Positions 1 through 6,433 of a stretch of DNA of 10,127 nucleotides are shown here, piece by piece. Both the position numbers and the translations under genes were made by a program. Every line of letters starts with the position of its first letter. Position 1 is the stretch's first letter. Below the pieces are notes generated by a model that saw nothing but the letters and a program-made list of their open reading frames with translations, did no database searches and was not told the DNA's origin. This DNA is from Candidatus Omnitrophota bacterium (GTDB lineage: Bacteria > Hinthialibacterota > Hinthialibacteria > Hinthialibacterales > JAKPRU01): NCBI GenBank assembly GCA_029557025.1, contig JAKPRU010000253.1, positions 1-10,127 of the forward strand, read 5' to 3'.

Positions 1-1114
1 CGAGCACAAAAGACGGCCCGGAGAAAAATCCCAGCAACCCGTAGGCATATTGACGTTCGCTTTGTCCGCACAAACGCTGAGGCCAGCTGAATACGGCCAT
101 ATTGAACCCCGCCCAGCCGATCCCGCCCAGCACCGATGCCACCCACACCGGCCATACGAATCCCGGATGACTGGGAACCCACACCCACACATGCAACGCC
201 ACCAGCATCCCGCTGGCAATCAGCACCGCCCTGTCTCCAACCTGGTCCAGCGCCCGTCCCCACAAACGACTCGCCGCCAGCGCCGTCATACTGGACAATA
301 GCGCCTGGTATCCCATCTCGGCCGGCGACATGTGCAACACACGCACCATGTGGACCCCGAACAACGCCGCTGCCACTCCCAGGGAATACTGCCAGAATGA
401 ATAAAATTGTATGAACTTCCGTAACGCAGGTTTTGTCCTTAACGGCGTTATCAACTGCCGCGCGGAAATCCGAGGCAACGGCATCATCTTCGGCTCGTAT
501 TGACGAAGCAGCATCCAGGCCGAAAAGGCCGCCGACGCAATCGCCACGCCGAAACAGATTGTGTACCCCAACCGGCCCATCCCATGCGAACGAAACTGTG
601 ACAGAAGCTGGGACCCGATAAACAACGCAATCAGCGAAGTCAGTCCCAGGTACGTGTTTCGTAAACCATAGTAAGAGCCTCGGATTGTAGTCGGCACCAA
701 ATCCGTCATCCAGGAAAACCAGGCATTCGCGGCAATAACCGCGCATATATTCGCACCGAACAACACGAACACCATCAGGGCTTGTCGTACAGGAGGGGAC
801 CAGTCAACGTACAGAAGACCGATCAGGGCCAGCCAGGAAATCCGGTGCAAAACGGAAAACATCGCCGCCACCGGTTTCCGCGCCTGAAGACGACGGACCA
901 GAATCGGCGACAGGAAATACGCAAACTGCGTCAAAAACGGAAGGGATTCAACCACACAACATAGAAAATTCGGCGCACCCTGGTCGAGAACATAGTTGGT
1001 CAGAAAGATGCCCTGCGTAAGTACCATGTGAATGGTCGCAAACACGGCTTCAACCGTCGAGCACTTCAGCCCCGACCGGATCGATTCCATTTCACTTCGG
1101 AGATCTCGTCTCAT
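1..1114 (-). CDS. MFS transporter, partial (C-terminal end outside window)
   Basis: The frame is open from an ATG at 1114 to the left edge (371 codons, no stop), so the end is missing. The product is strongly hydrophobic, with about ten membrane segments visible: roughly residues 20-42, 50-73, 83-103, 110-132, 153-172, 183-203, 235-256, 268-285, 297-313 and 322-345. The loop after the fourth segment (about 138-152) reads DLVPTTIRGSYYGLRN, the acidic/RG-Y-G-R pattern of the cytoplasmic loop in bacterial major facilitator permeases. A charged central loop lies near residues 204-232. It starts 20 bases after the TetR stop codon, so it is probably co-transcribed with and controlled by that regulator. 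The ribosome binding site is weak; an in-frame ATG at 1090 is an alternative start. The substrate is unknown; multidrug or metabolite export is an inference from the TetR link only. Confidence 0.85.
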   Translation of the reverse strand, partial: MRRDLRSEMESIRSGLKCSTVEAVFATIHMVLTQGIFLTNYVLDQGAPNFLCCVVESLPFLTQFAYFLSPILVRRLQARKPVAAMFSVLHRISWLALIGLLYVDWSPPVRQALMVFVLFGANICAVIAANAWFSWMTDLVPTTIRGSYYGLRNTYLGLTSLIALFIGSQLLSQFRSHGMGRLGYTICFGVAIASAAFSAWMLLRQYEPKMMPLPRISARQLITPLRTKPALRKFIQFYSFWQYSLGVAAALFGVHMVRVLHMSPAEMGYQALLSSMTALAASRLWGRALDQVGDRAVLIASGMLVALHVWVWVPSHPGFVWPVWVASVLGGIGWAGFNMAVFSWPQRLCGQSERQYAYGLLGFFSGPSFVL

Positions 1115-1134
1115 CTCAATACAACGAAAAACTA

Positions 1135-1794
1135 TCAATCTCCATTAAGATTCAATATCTCCTCTATTTCACCCTCCAGAAGAAACGCCGATGAGGTCGC
1201 CACAAATGCGCGATGAAGCGATTCCCGACTCTTCTCCGTCTCCTCAGCCGCAATCCCGTCCACTGCAAACGAAAACAGTCCCGACACAAATCCCGCAATC
1301 GCACACGCAAGTCGGCGAATCCGAAGGGGCGCCACCGGCCTCGCAATAAATCGCTCCACCTCACGACGGATTCCCTCCAGATAATTTAAATACGGCGCTT
1401 CGAACTCCTGAGGCGTATCCTGCTGTACTTGGGGAAAAACACGCCTTTGAAACAGCAGCAAAAACTCGTTCGGATGTTCGTGGAAAAATTTTGAATGCGC
1501 CCGGATCAGACCCTCCACCGCTTCATCCAAACTCCGACACTCCCTCTCTGCTTCCGAGATCCGTTCCAACAAATGGCCCACAGCGTCCTCCGCCAGCGCC
1601 GTGGCAAGCGCTTCCTTATTCGTGAAATGTCGATAAAAGGTCCCTTTGCCGACATCGGCACGCTCTGTGATCTCTTCAATGGCGGTGTTTTCAATTCCAG
1701 ACTCAATGAACAGAGCAAGCGAGGCCTCTTTCAGGCGCTGACGGGTCTGAAGGGCACGTCGCGTTGCACGGCCCAGTGATCCATTCTCTGCCAT
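1135..1794 (-). CDS. TetR/AcrR-family transcriptional regulator
   Basis: This is a 219-residue protein of normal TetR length. The N-terminal DNA-binding domain spans about residues 14-62, with the helix-turn-helix near 38-57 (AIEEITERADVGKGTFYRHF), which matches the conserved TetR block ending in T/LYxHF. The helical remainder (about 65-219) would bind a ligand and dimerise, but it gives no clue to the inducer. The ATG at 1794 is preceded by AAGGGA five bases upstream, which supports this start. It is the first gene of a two-gene minus-strand unit with the MFS permease. Its promoter carries two matching palindromic sites, so it very likely represses itself and the transporter. It is transcribed away from the hydrogenase genes, and nothing in the sequence links it to them. 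Confidence 0.93.
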   Translation of the reverse strand: MAENGSLGRATRRALQTRQRLKEASLALFIESGIENTAIEEITERADVGKGTFYRHFTNKEALATALAEDAVGHLLERISEAERECRSLDEAVEGLIRAHSKFFHEHPNEFLLLFQRRVFPQVQQDTPQEFEAPYLNYLEGIRREVERFIARPVAPLRIRRLACAIAGFVSGLFSFAVDGIAAEETEKSRESLHRAFVATSSAFLLEGEIEEILNLNGD

Positions 1795-1822
1795 TTTCCC
1801 TTAGTCTCTCTTTCGGACCATT

Positions 1823-1884
1823 AAGTCATCTGTGACCATAAAGTCACCACAGATAATGATAGTCACAGATGACTTTGAGTTCAA
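1823..1884 (-). promoter_or_regulatory. TetR promoter with paired operators
   Basis: On the minus strand, TTGAAC (1884-1879), a 17-base spacer and TATCAT (1861-1856) form a good sigma-70-like promoter pointing at the TetR gene. AAGTCATCTGTGAC (1823-1836) and its exact reverse complement GTCACAGATGACTT (1862-1875) form a 14-bp perfect inverted repeat with a 25-bp spacer. Each arm holds a smaller palindrome, GTCA-N4-TGAC (1825-1836 and 1862-1873, centres 37 bp apart). One lies inside the -35/-10 spacer and the other just downstream of the expected transcription start. A third partial copy, AAGTCACCACAGAT, lies between them at 1841-1854. The placement is what is expected of autorepression by the adjacent TetR protein; binding is inferred. 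Confidence 0.72.
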
Positions 1885-2130
1885 TGAAAAGCCGCCATTT
1901 TTTGTAACGGTCATCAGCGATCATTGACAAGAACCCATCTCTCTATACGGATAAACTGACATACCTGGACCGATTTCCGTGACAAGGGTACAATATGATG
2001 TAGATTATGCAAGTGTTGGGACACAAAATATGGAGAAAAGAATATCAACCACGATTTCCTCCCGCTCCGTTGACAGCCTGTTCAAGGTTCGTAAAATACC
2101 CTGCAACTCTATGGAGTAACTGATATAGCG
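1885..2130. other. Non-coding interval between TetR promoter and Rrf2 remnant
   Basis: No recognisable gene is present. A possible plus-strand promoter, TGGACC (1966-1971), 17 bases, TACAAT (1989-1994), could have served the Rrf2 remnant. A 29-codon ORF (2030-2119, beginning MEKRISTT) follows it, with only a poor ribosome binding site (GGGA about ten bases upstream) and no recognisable product. It could be a leader peptide or chance. TTGACA at 1924-1929 has no well-spaced -10 box. Confidence 0.35.
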
Positions 2131-2440
2131 ATGCTCTCAAAAAAGGCGGAGTATGCCCCCCGCGCCTTTCCGGCTCTCATAAAAAAAGATCATTAGAGTC
2201 TTTTTTTTGATCTCGGAACCGGCAGAAAGGGAGAAAATCCCCGACAATTTTCTTGAGTTGATTTTTCTCACATTGAGAAATCTGGGATTCCTGCTCAACA
2301 AAAAAAGGAAGATGAAAGACATTTGGGATGCGACTTACCGGATTCTCAATAGCAGGGCTTTGGCGGATATACTCCGTCTGGTCGATCACGCCACGGAGAT
2401 CGAACACCCTTGGCAGCGGATGCGATTGATTATTGTGTAA
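2131..2440 (+). pseudogene. Decayed Rrf2-family transcriptional regulator
   Basis: The ATG at 2131 opens MLSKKAEYAPRAFPALIKK, the typical start of Rrf2 regulators (usually LSKKxEYALRALxxLA), but it stops at 2194. Homology resumes in another frame from about 2207: LISEPAEREKIPDNFLEL, then a LTLRNLGFLLNKK stretch, then ADILRLVDH. These match the Rrf2 helix-turn-helix (IAExxxIPxxFLExIL), the NxGLL helix and the IRLVDG wing helix. One added base in the A7 run (2181-2187) and one in the T8 run (2201-2208) would join the pieces at about normal spacing. Three conserved Leu positions read Pro, the glycine-rich GGGY wing is lost, and the C-terminal Cys cluster region is absent. The remnant is just over 100 residues, against 130-160 for intact members. 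Rrf2 proteins often sense Fe-S clusters or redox state and sit beside Fe-S enzyme genes, so this may be the former hydrogenase regulator. Confidence 0.66.
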
Positions 2441-2562
2441 TCTAATAAAATGTATTCAAAAATACTCTGTTTCGGTCAAGACCATCAATTTCAACTCCAA
2501 TCCCGACAAGAACAGAAATCTGCGTTTTTTCCAGTCCACCGCAGTAGACAGGGAGTTTTGTG
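2441..2562 (+). promoter_or_regulatory. 5' leader of the hydrogenase operon
   Basis: This AT-rich stretch between the Rrf2 remnant and hoxE must hold the operon promoter unless transcription starts further upstream. I could not find a convincing -35/-10 pair or a -24/-12 (sigma-54) site. A short palindrome, GTATT-CAAA-AATAC (2452-2465), could be an operator but is short enough to be chance. The Shine-Dalgarno GGGAG (2551-2555) lies seven bases before the hoxE ATG. Confidence 0.3.
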
Positions 2563-3108
2563 ATGCCCGAACCTGTAATGGATCCCAAAGTGGATCACGC
2601 TTTTCTTGATAACCTCATTACGCAATATCGCCACAAACCCGGAGCGCTCCTGGCCATTCTGGAAAGCGCACAGGATCACCATCCGCGCAAGTATCTGACA
2701 AAGGAGACTCTGGAATACATCGGCAAGGAAATCGGAGTGTCCCGGTCTCAGATATACAATGTCGTGACCTTTTACTCTTTTTTCAATCTGACTCCCCAAG
2801 GCGACCACAGCATCACAATCTGCCGGGGAACCGCCTGTCATGCCAGGGGATCAAAGAAAATACTCGACTTCGTGAAAAACATGCTCCAGCTCCAGGAAAC
2901 CAATTCCGGCTACGCAGATAAATTGTGTCTCACCACCCCGGACAACCGATTCACCGTCAGAACGGTGGCCTGTTTCGGCCAGTGCGCGCTGGCCCCCGTC
3001 GTTTCCGTCGATGAACGCATTTACGGTTATATGACTTGCCGGAAAATGCGGGAAATTATCGAAAAATTGGATCGTGAGCCGGTGGAGCCGGTCCCGCTGT
3101 TTATCTGA
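2563..3108 (+). CDS. hoxE: NuoE/HoxE-like [2Fe-2S] diaphorase subunit of NiFe-hydrogenase
   Basis: This 181-residue thioredoxin-like ferredoxin is the NuoE / HoxE / HydC type. An N-terminal helical part (about 11-80, with the conserved VVTFYSFF stretch near 67-74) is followed by the cluster domain. The four [2Fe-2S] ligands are visible: Cys87 and Cys92 (CRGTACHARG), then Cys137 and Cys141 (CFGQC). In the family this subunit carries one [2Fe-2S] cluster beside the FMN of NuoF/HoxF. I chose the ATG at 2563, seven bases after GGGAG; a GTG at 2560 is also in frame but too close to that site. It is the first gene of a five-gene set with the NuoF-GltD fusion, hoxU, hoxY and hoxH. No signal peptide is seen, so it is cytoplasmic. 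In bifurcating-enzyme naming it would be HydC. Confidence 0.93.
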   Translation: MPEPVMDPKVDHAFLDNLITQYRHKPGALLAILESAQDHHPRKYLTKETLEYIGKEIGVSRSQIYNVVTFYSFFNLTPQGDHSITICRGTACHARGSKKILDFVKNMLQLQETNSGYADKLCLTTPDNRFTVRTVACFGQCALAPVVSVDERIYGYMTCRKMREIIEKLDREPVEPVPLFI

Positions 3109-3109
3109 A

Positions 3110-3132
3110 TGCCGGTTCCAATAAAACCGGCA
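3110..3132 (+). other. Stem-loop in the hoxE-hoxF gap
   Basis: TGCCGGTT (3110-3117) and AACCGGCA (3125-3132) pair perfectly over 8 bp around a 7-base loop, beginning one base after the hoxE stop codon. No T tract follows, so it is not a standard rho-independent terminator. It may protect or process the mRNA, or set the ratio of the small NuoE subunit to the large fusion protein. The stem is plain in the sequence; its role is inferred. Confidence 0.5.
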
Positions 3133-3169
3133 GAAGTGCCACAAAAATGGACGAATCTGAGGAACCGTC

Positions 3170-6100
3170 ATGAGCGATATGCGAATCAATGATCTCAATA
3201 TGCTCCACGTTGTTCAGGAAGCGGGTATGAGCAAACTCCTGCCCGGAAAACCCCGCATTGCTGTGGGGATGGGCACCTGCGGTATCGGCAACGGCGCACA
3301 GGAGGTTTACGACCTCTTCTATCACGAACTGCACAACCAGGGGGTTGATGCCTATCTCACGAAGGTGGGCTGCTTCGGATTCTGCGCAGAGGAACCTCTG
3401 GTCAATGTATTCGTCCAGGGCTATCCCCTGCTGATTCTTCACCGAGTCACCCCCGATGACGTCAAAGGCATTGTTGACCTGGTCGCAGAGAGAAAACCGC
3501 CGGTCAACAAGATCCTTTGCAAAATTGAGGAATGGAATCACCTCACCGAACGCGTTACCTACGGTCATGGAATCCCCGAGGTTCCCACATGGGACGAGAT
3601 CCCATTCTACCGATATCAGAAGAAAATCGTTCTTCGAAATTGTGGACTGACCAATCCCGAGGAAATTGACGAATACATCGGAATCGGCGGATACCAGGCG
3701 CTCTATAAAGCCCTCTATGAAATGTCCCCGGATCAGGTCCTGGATGAAATTAAAAAGTCCAAGCTGCGGGGACGAGGCGGAGCCGGGTATCCCACAGGGA
3801 TCAAATGGGAACTCCTGAAACGCGCAAAAGGTGACCGAAAATACCTGGTCTGTAACGCGGACGAGGGGGATCCGGGCGCGTACATGAATCGCAATGAAAT
3901 CGAGGGTGACCCCCACATGCTACTGGAGGGGATGATTATCGGCGCGTATGCCACCGGCGCAACCGAAGGGGTAATCTACATGCGGGCGGAATATCCGCTC
4001 GCCGTGGAACGGCTGAAACGTGCCATCGCCCAGGCACGCAACCATGGTCTTCTCGGCGAGGGGATCATGGGAACCCCGCTCTCCTTCGAGGTACACGTGG
4101 TGGAAGGCGCTGGGGCTTTCGTCTGCGGCGAAGAAACCGCCCTGATGGCCTCCATTGAGGGAAACGCCGGCAGGCCGCGACCCCGCCCCCCATTCCCCGC
4201 GGATAAAGGTCTTTGGGGTTATCCGACCAACATCAACAATGTCGAAACCTGGTTCAATATCCCGATTATTATTGCCAAGGGCGCCTGGTGGTTCGCTCAA
4301 ACGGGCAATGCGACCAGCCCCGGCACGAAAGTCTTTTCTCTCGTCGGCAAAATCAAAAACACCGGCCTCGTTGAACTTCCCCTGGGTTCACCTCTTCACA
4401 CCATTGTCTACTCAATCGGCGAGGGAACCGGCACCAGGCGCAAGGTGAAAGGCGTCCAGACCGGCGGCCCTTCCGGCGGATGTATCCCCGCCGAACTCTT
4501 CAACACCCCGGTAGACTATGAATCCCTCGCGTCTCTTCGCTCCATCATGGGTTCCGGCGGGATGGTTGTGCTGGACGATGATAACTGCATGGTCGATGTC
4601 GCGCGTTACTTCCTGGAATTCACTCATTCCGAATCGTGCGGCAAGTGCATTCCCTGTCGCGTGGGGCTGGACCATGCTTTGCGCATCCTGACCGATGTCA
4701 CCGAAGGCAAAGCCGGCCCCAACGATCTCGAAGAACTCAACAATCTTGGCCGCGTAATTCGTGATACGGCTCTTTGCGGTCTCGGACAAACCGGTCCGAA
4801 TCCGGTTCTGACCACCTTGAGGCATTTCCGTCAGGAATACGAGGAACACATCTTGCAGGGCCGATGCCGGGCCGGAATCTGCGAGCATCTGTTTCTCTCT
4901 CCCTGTGAAAACAGCTGTCCGCTCCACATGAACATTCCGATATTCCTTCAACTGTTTAAGGAAAACCGCCTGGAGGAGGCCTGCGAGCTGATTCAACTCG
5001 ACAATCCCCTGCCTGCTTCTACAGGACGAGTTTGCGAACACCCCTGCGAAATTCGGTGCAGGCGCAAAGACATCGACAACTCGGTCTCAATTCGGGAGGT
5101 CCACCGCTTTCTGGCTGACCGGATGTTCCGCGACGGGATGCAGAAAATTGTGTTCGACAGGCTCCAGGCGCGAAAGTTCCCTCCCACAGGGAAATCGATT
5201 GCCGTGGTGGGCGCCGGACCCGCCGGACTGACCGTTGCCTATTATCTTTGCCTTCTCGGACATGATGTGACAATCTACGAAGCCTTCCCCGAAGCAGGGG
5301 GAATGTTGAAATACGCGCTACCCGAATATCGTCTTCCGAATTCCGTTGTGGACCGTGAAATCGAATTCATCCGGAACCTGGGTGTCCGTTTCGTTTTCAA
5401 CACACGGATCGGCTCAGATAAAAAACTGCTTGAACTCGATCAGGAATACGACATAACCTTTCTCTCAATCGGTACCTGGATCGGCATAACAACCGGTCTG
5501 CCCGGCGAGCATCTGGAGAGTGTCGTCCACGGTCTCACCTGTTTGGAAGATGTCTCCACTGAAAGGAAGTTCGATCTGGGAAAAAATGTCGTGGTGATCG
5601 GCGGCGGGAACGTAGCTATCGACGCGGCTCGCACATCCCTCCGCAGAGGGGCCGATGTCACCGTAGTTTATCGGCGTGAAGAAGCGGATATGCCTGCGAT
5701 CCACGAAGAGGTTGAAGAGGCCAGGGCCGAGGGGGTCAAGTTTGTCTTTCTTGCCGTACCGAAAAGCATCATCGAAGGCGCTCCCGGTAAAGTGAAAGGC
5801 ATTGAACTGATTAAAACCCGTATCGAAGGATACGAACCGTCCGGACGACGCAAGCAGGTCCCAACCGGTGAGTCGTTCACTATCCCCTGCGATACAGTCA
5901 TTCTGGCTGTCGGCGAGCGGGTGGATTCCCAGTTCATTCGAGAATCCGAAATCGAGGTCTCCGAGGGGGGGACAGTCATTGTCAATCCGTTCAGTTTCGA
6001 AACGAGCGTACAAAACGTGTTTGCCGGCGGAGATGCCGTTACCGGGGCCTCCAATGTCGCAGAGGCCATGGCAACCGGCAAAAGAGCCGCCGCCTTCATT

Positions 6101-6328
6101 GATGAACGGCTTACAGGACAGAAGCGATTCAAACAACTCTGGCCCTCCTATCCCATCCATAATGATGTCCCACTTGAGCCGCAGGGAGGCGAACGGAACA
6201 GTATTCGGATCATTCCGGTTTCAGAACGGCAGGCAAACTTCAGGGAGGTTTCTCTGGGTCTGACAGAGGAACAGGCGCAACAAGAAGCCGTCCGCTGTTT
6301 GCGATGCGATATCAAGGAGGCATCCTGA
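3170..6328 (+). CDS. NuoF/HoxF-GltD fusion: NAD(H)- and putative NADP(H)-binding flavin subunit of NiFe-hydrogenase
   Basis: This is a 1052-residue fusion. Residues 28-110 are a thioredoxin-like ferredoxin domain with Cys37, Cys68 and Cys72. Residues about 145-565 are NuoF/HydB: GRGGAGYPTG (201-210) and CNADEGDPGAY (228-238) for FMN/NADH, a GAGAFVCGEETAL block (313-325), and [4Fe-4S] ligands Cys490, Cys493, Cys496 and Cys536. Cys566 and Cys571 (CRAGIC) match the CPAGVC that precedes the ferredoxin tail of HydB. Here the glutamate-synthase-beta fold follows instead: Fe-S cysteines 579, 583, 622, 626 and 630, an FAD site GAGPAG (681-686), a second Rossmann site GGGNVA (811-816) with Arg835-Arg836 suited to NADPH, and the FAD motif AGGDAVTGA (952-960). 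It likely exchanges electrons between NAD(H), NADP(H), Fe-S centres and the hydrogenase. The start follows TGAGGA by six bases. Confidence 0.93.
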   Translation: MSDMRINDLNMLHVVQEAGMSKLLPGKPRIAVGMGTCGIGNGAQEVYDLFYHELHNQGVDAYLTKVGCFGFCAEEPLVNVFVQGYPLLILHRVTPDDVKGIVDLVAERKPPVNKILCKIEEWNHLTERVTYGHGIPEVPTWDEIPFYRYQKKIVLRNCGLTNPEEIDEYIGIGGYQALYKALYEMSPDQVLDEIKKSKLRGRGGAGYPTGIKWELLKRAKGDRKYLVCNADEGDPGAYMNRNEIEGDPHMLLEGMIIGAYATGATEGVIYMRAEYPLAVERLKRAIAQARNHGLLGEGIMGTPLSFEVHVVEGAGAFVCGEETALMASIEGNAGRPRPRPPFPADKGLWGYPTNINNVETWFNIPIIIAKGAWWFAQTGNATSPGTKVFSLVGKIKNTGLVELPLGSPLHTIVYSIGEGTGTRRKVKGVQTGGPSGGCIPAELFNTPVDYESLASLRSIMGSGGMVVLDDDNCMVDVARYFLEFTHSESCGKCIPCRVGLDHALRILTDVTEGKAGPNDLEELNNLGRVIRDTALCGLGQTGPNPVLTTLRHFRQEYEEHILQGRCRAGICEHLFLSPCENSCPLHMNIPIFLQLFKENRLEEACELIQLDNPLPASTGRVCEHPCEIRCRRKDIDNSVSIREVHRFLADRMFRDGMQKIVFDRLQARKFPPTGKSIAVVGAGPAGLTVAYYLCLLGHDVTIYEAFPEAGGMLKYALPEYRLPNSVVDREIEFIRNLGVRFVFNTRIGSDKKLLELDQEYDITFLSIGTWIGITTGLPGEHLESVVHGLTCLEDVSTERKFDLGKNVVVIGGGNVAIDAARTSLRRGADVTVVYRREEADMPAIHEEVEEARAEGVKFVFLAVPKSIIEGAPGKVKGIELIKTRIEGYEPSGRRKQVPTGESFTIPCDTVILAVGERVDSQFIRESEIEVSEGGTVIVNPFSFETSVQNVFAGGDAVTGASNVAEAMATGKRAAAFIDERLTGQKRFKQLWPSYPIHNDVPLEPQGGERNSIRIIPVSERQANFREVSLGLTEEQAQQEAVRCLRCDIKEAS
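6314..6320 (+). promoter_or_regulatory. Strong Shine-Dalgarno left without a start codon
   Basis: AAGGAGG is a near-perfect ribosome binding site six bases before the TGA of the fusion gene. No ATG, GTG or TTG lies at a useful distance after it. The next gene, hoxU, starts 113 bases later with only a weak TTGGA site. It may be the original hoxU site, cut off by the repeat element that now fills the gap. Confidence 0.4.
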
Positions 6329-6360
6329 CAATCGGAGAAATAGTTGGAACAAAAGGTGGG

Positions 6361-6411
6361 TGCCACAGGTTTCCAGCCTGTGATGCTATATGGGGCCAGC
6401 CTGTGACCCCA
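6361..6411. repeat. REP-like palindromic repeat in the hoxF-hoxU gap
   Basis: This gap is the longest inside the operon (105 bases). It holds CACAGG (6364-6369) and CCTGTG (6377-6382) as an inverted repeat, and TGGGG (6391-6395) and CCCCA (6407-6411) as a second one. CCAGCCTGTGA occurs twice as a direct repeat (6373-6383 and 6396-6406, 23 bases apart). The sentence-like pattern, a short palindrome echoed once, resembles dispersed extragenic palindromes seen in many copies in PVC and candidate-phylum genomes. No terminator-type T tract is present. Copy number elsewhere cannot be judged from here. Confidence 0.55.
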
Positions 6412-6433
6412 GACAAAAAAATTGGACAACAAC

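Noticed and set aside
50..964. Several short plus-strand ORFs in the left 1 kb
   Set aside because: They lie opposite a continuous minus-strand frame with clear membrane segments that runs off the edge.
2181..2208. A/T hairpin as a rho-independent terminator
   Set aside because: The stem would be only A-T pairs (A run with T run) with no GC core, and it lies inside the Rrf2 remnant.
2177..2407. Open frames on the minus strand across the Rrf2 remnant
   Set aside because: They lie opposite the recognisable Rrf2 homology, have no ribosome binding site and resemble no family.
2410..2424. Sigma-54 promoter (TGGCAG...TGCG) for the hydrogenase
   Set aside because: GG and GC are separated by eight bases instead of ten, so the spacing is wrong.
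3170..6328. Assembly chimera as an explanation of the NuoF-GltD fusion
   Set aside because: The frame is continuous, base composition does not change at the junction, and Fe-S motifs run naturally across it; read support was not available to confirm this.
6422..6433. TTG start for hoxU at 6422
   Set aside because: It would add four residues not seen in the family and has no upstream Shine-Dalgarno; the ATG at 6434 fits the usual N-terminus.
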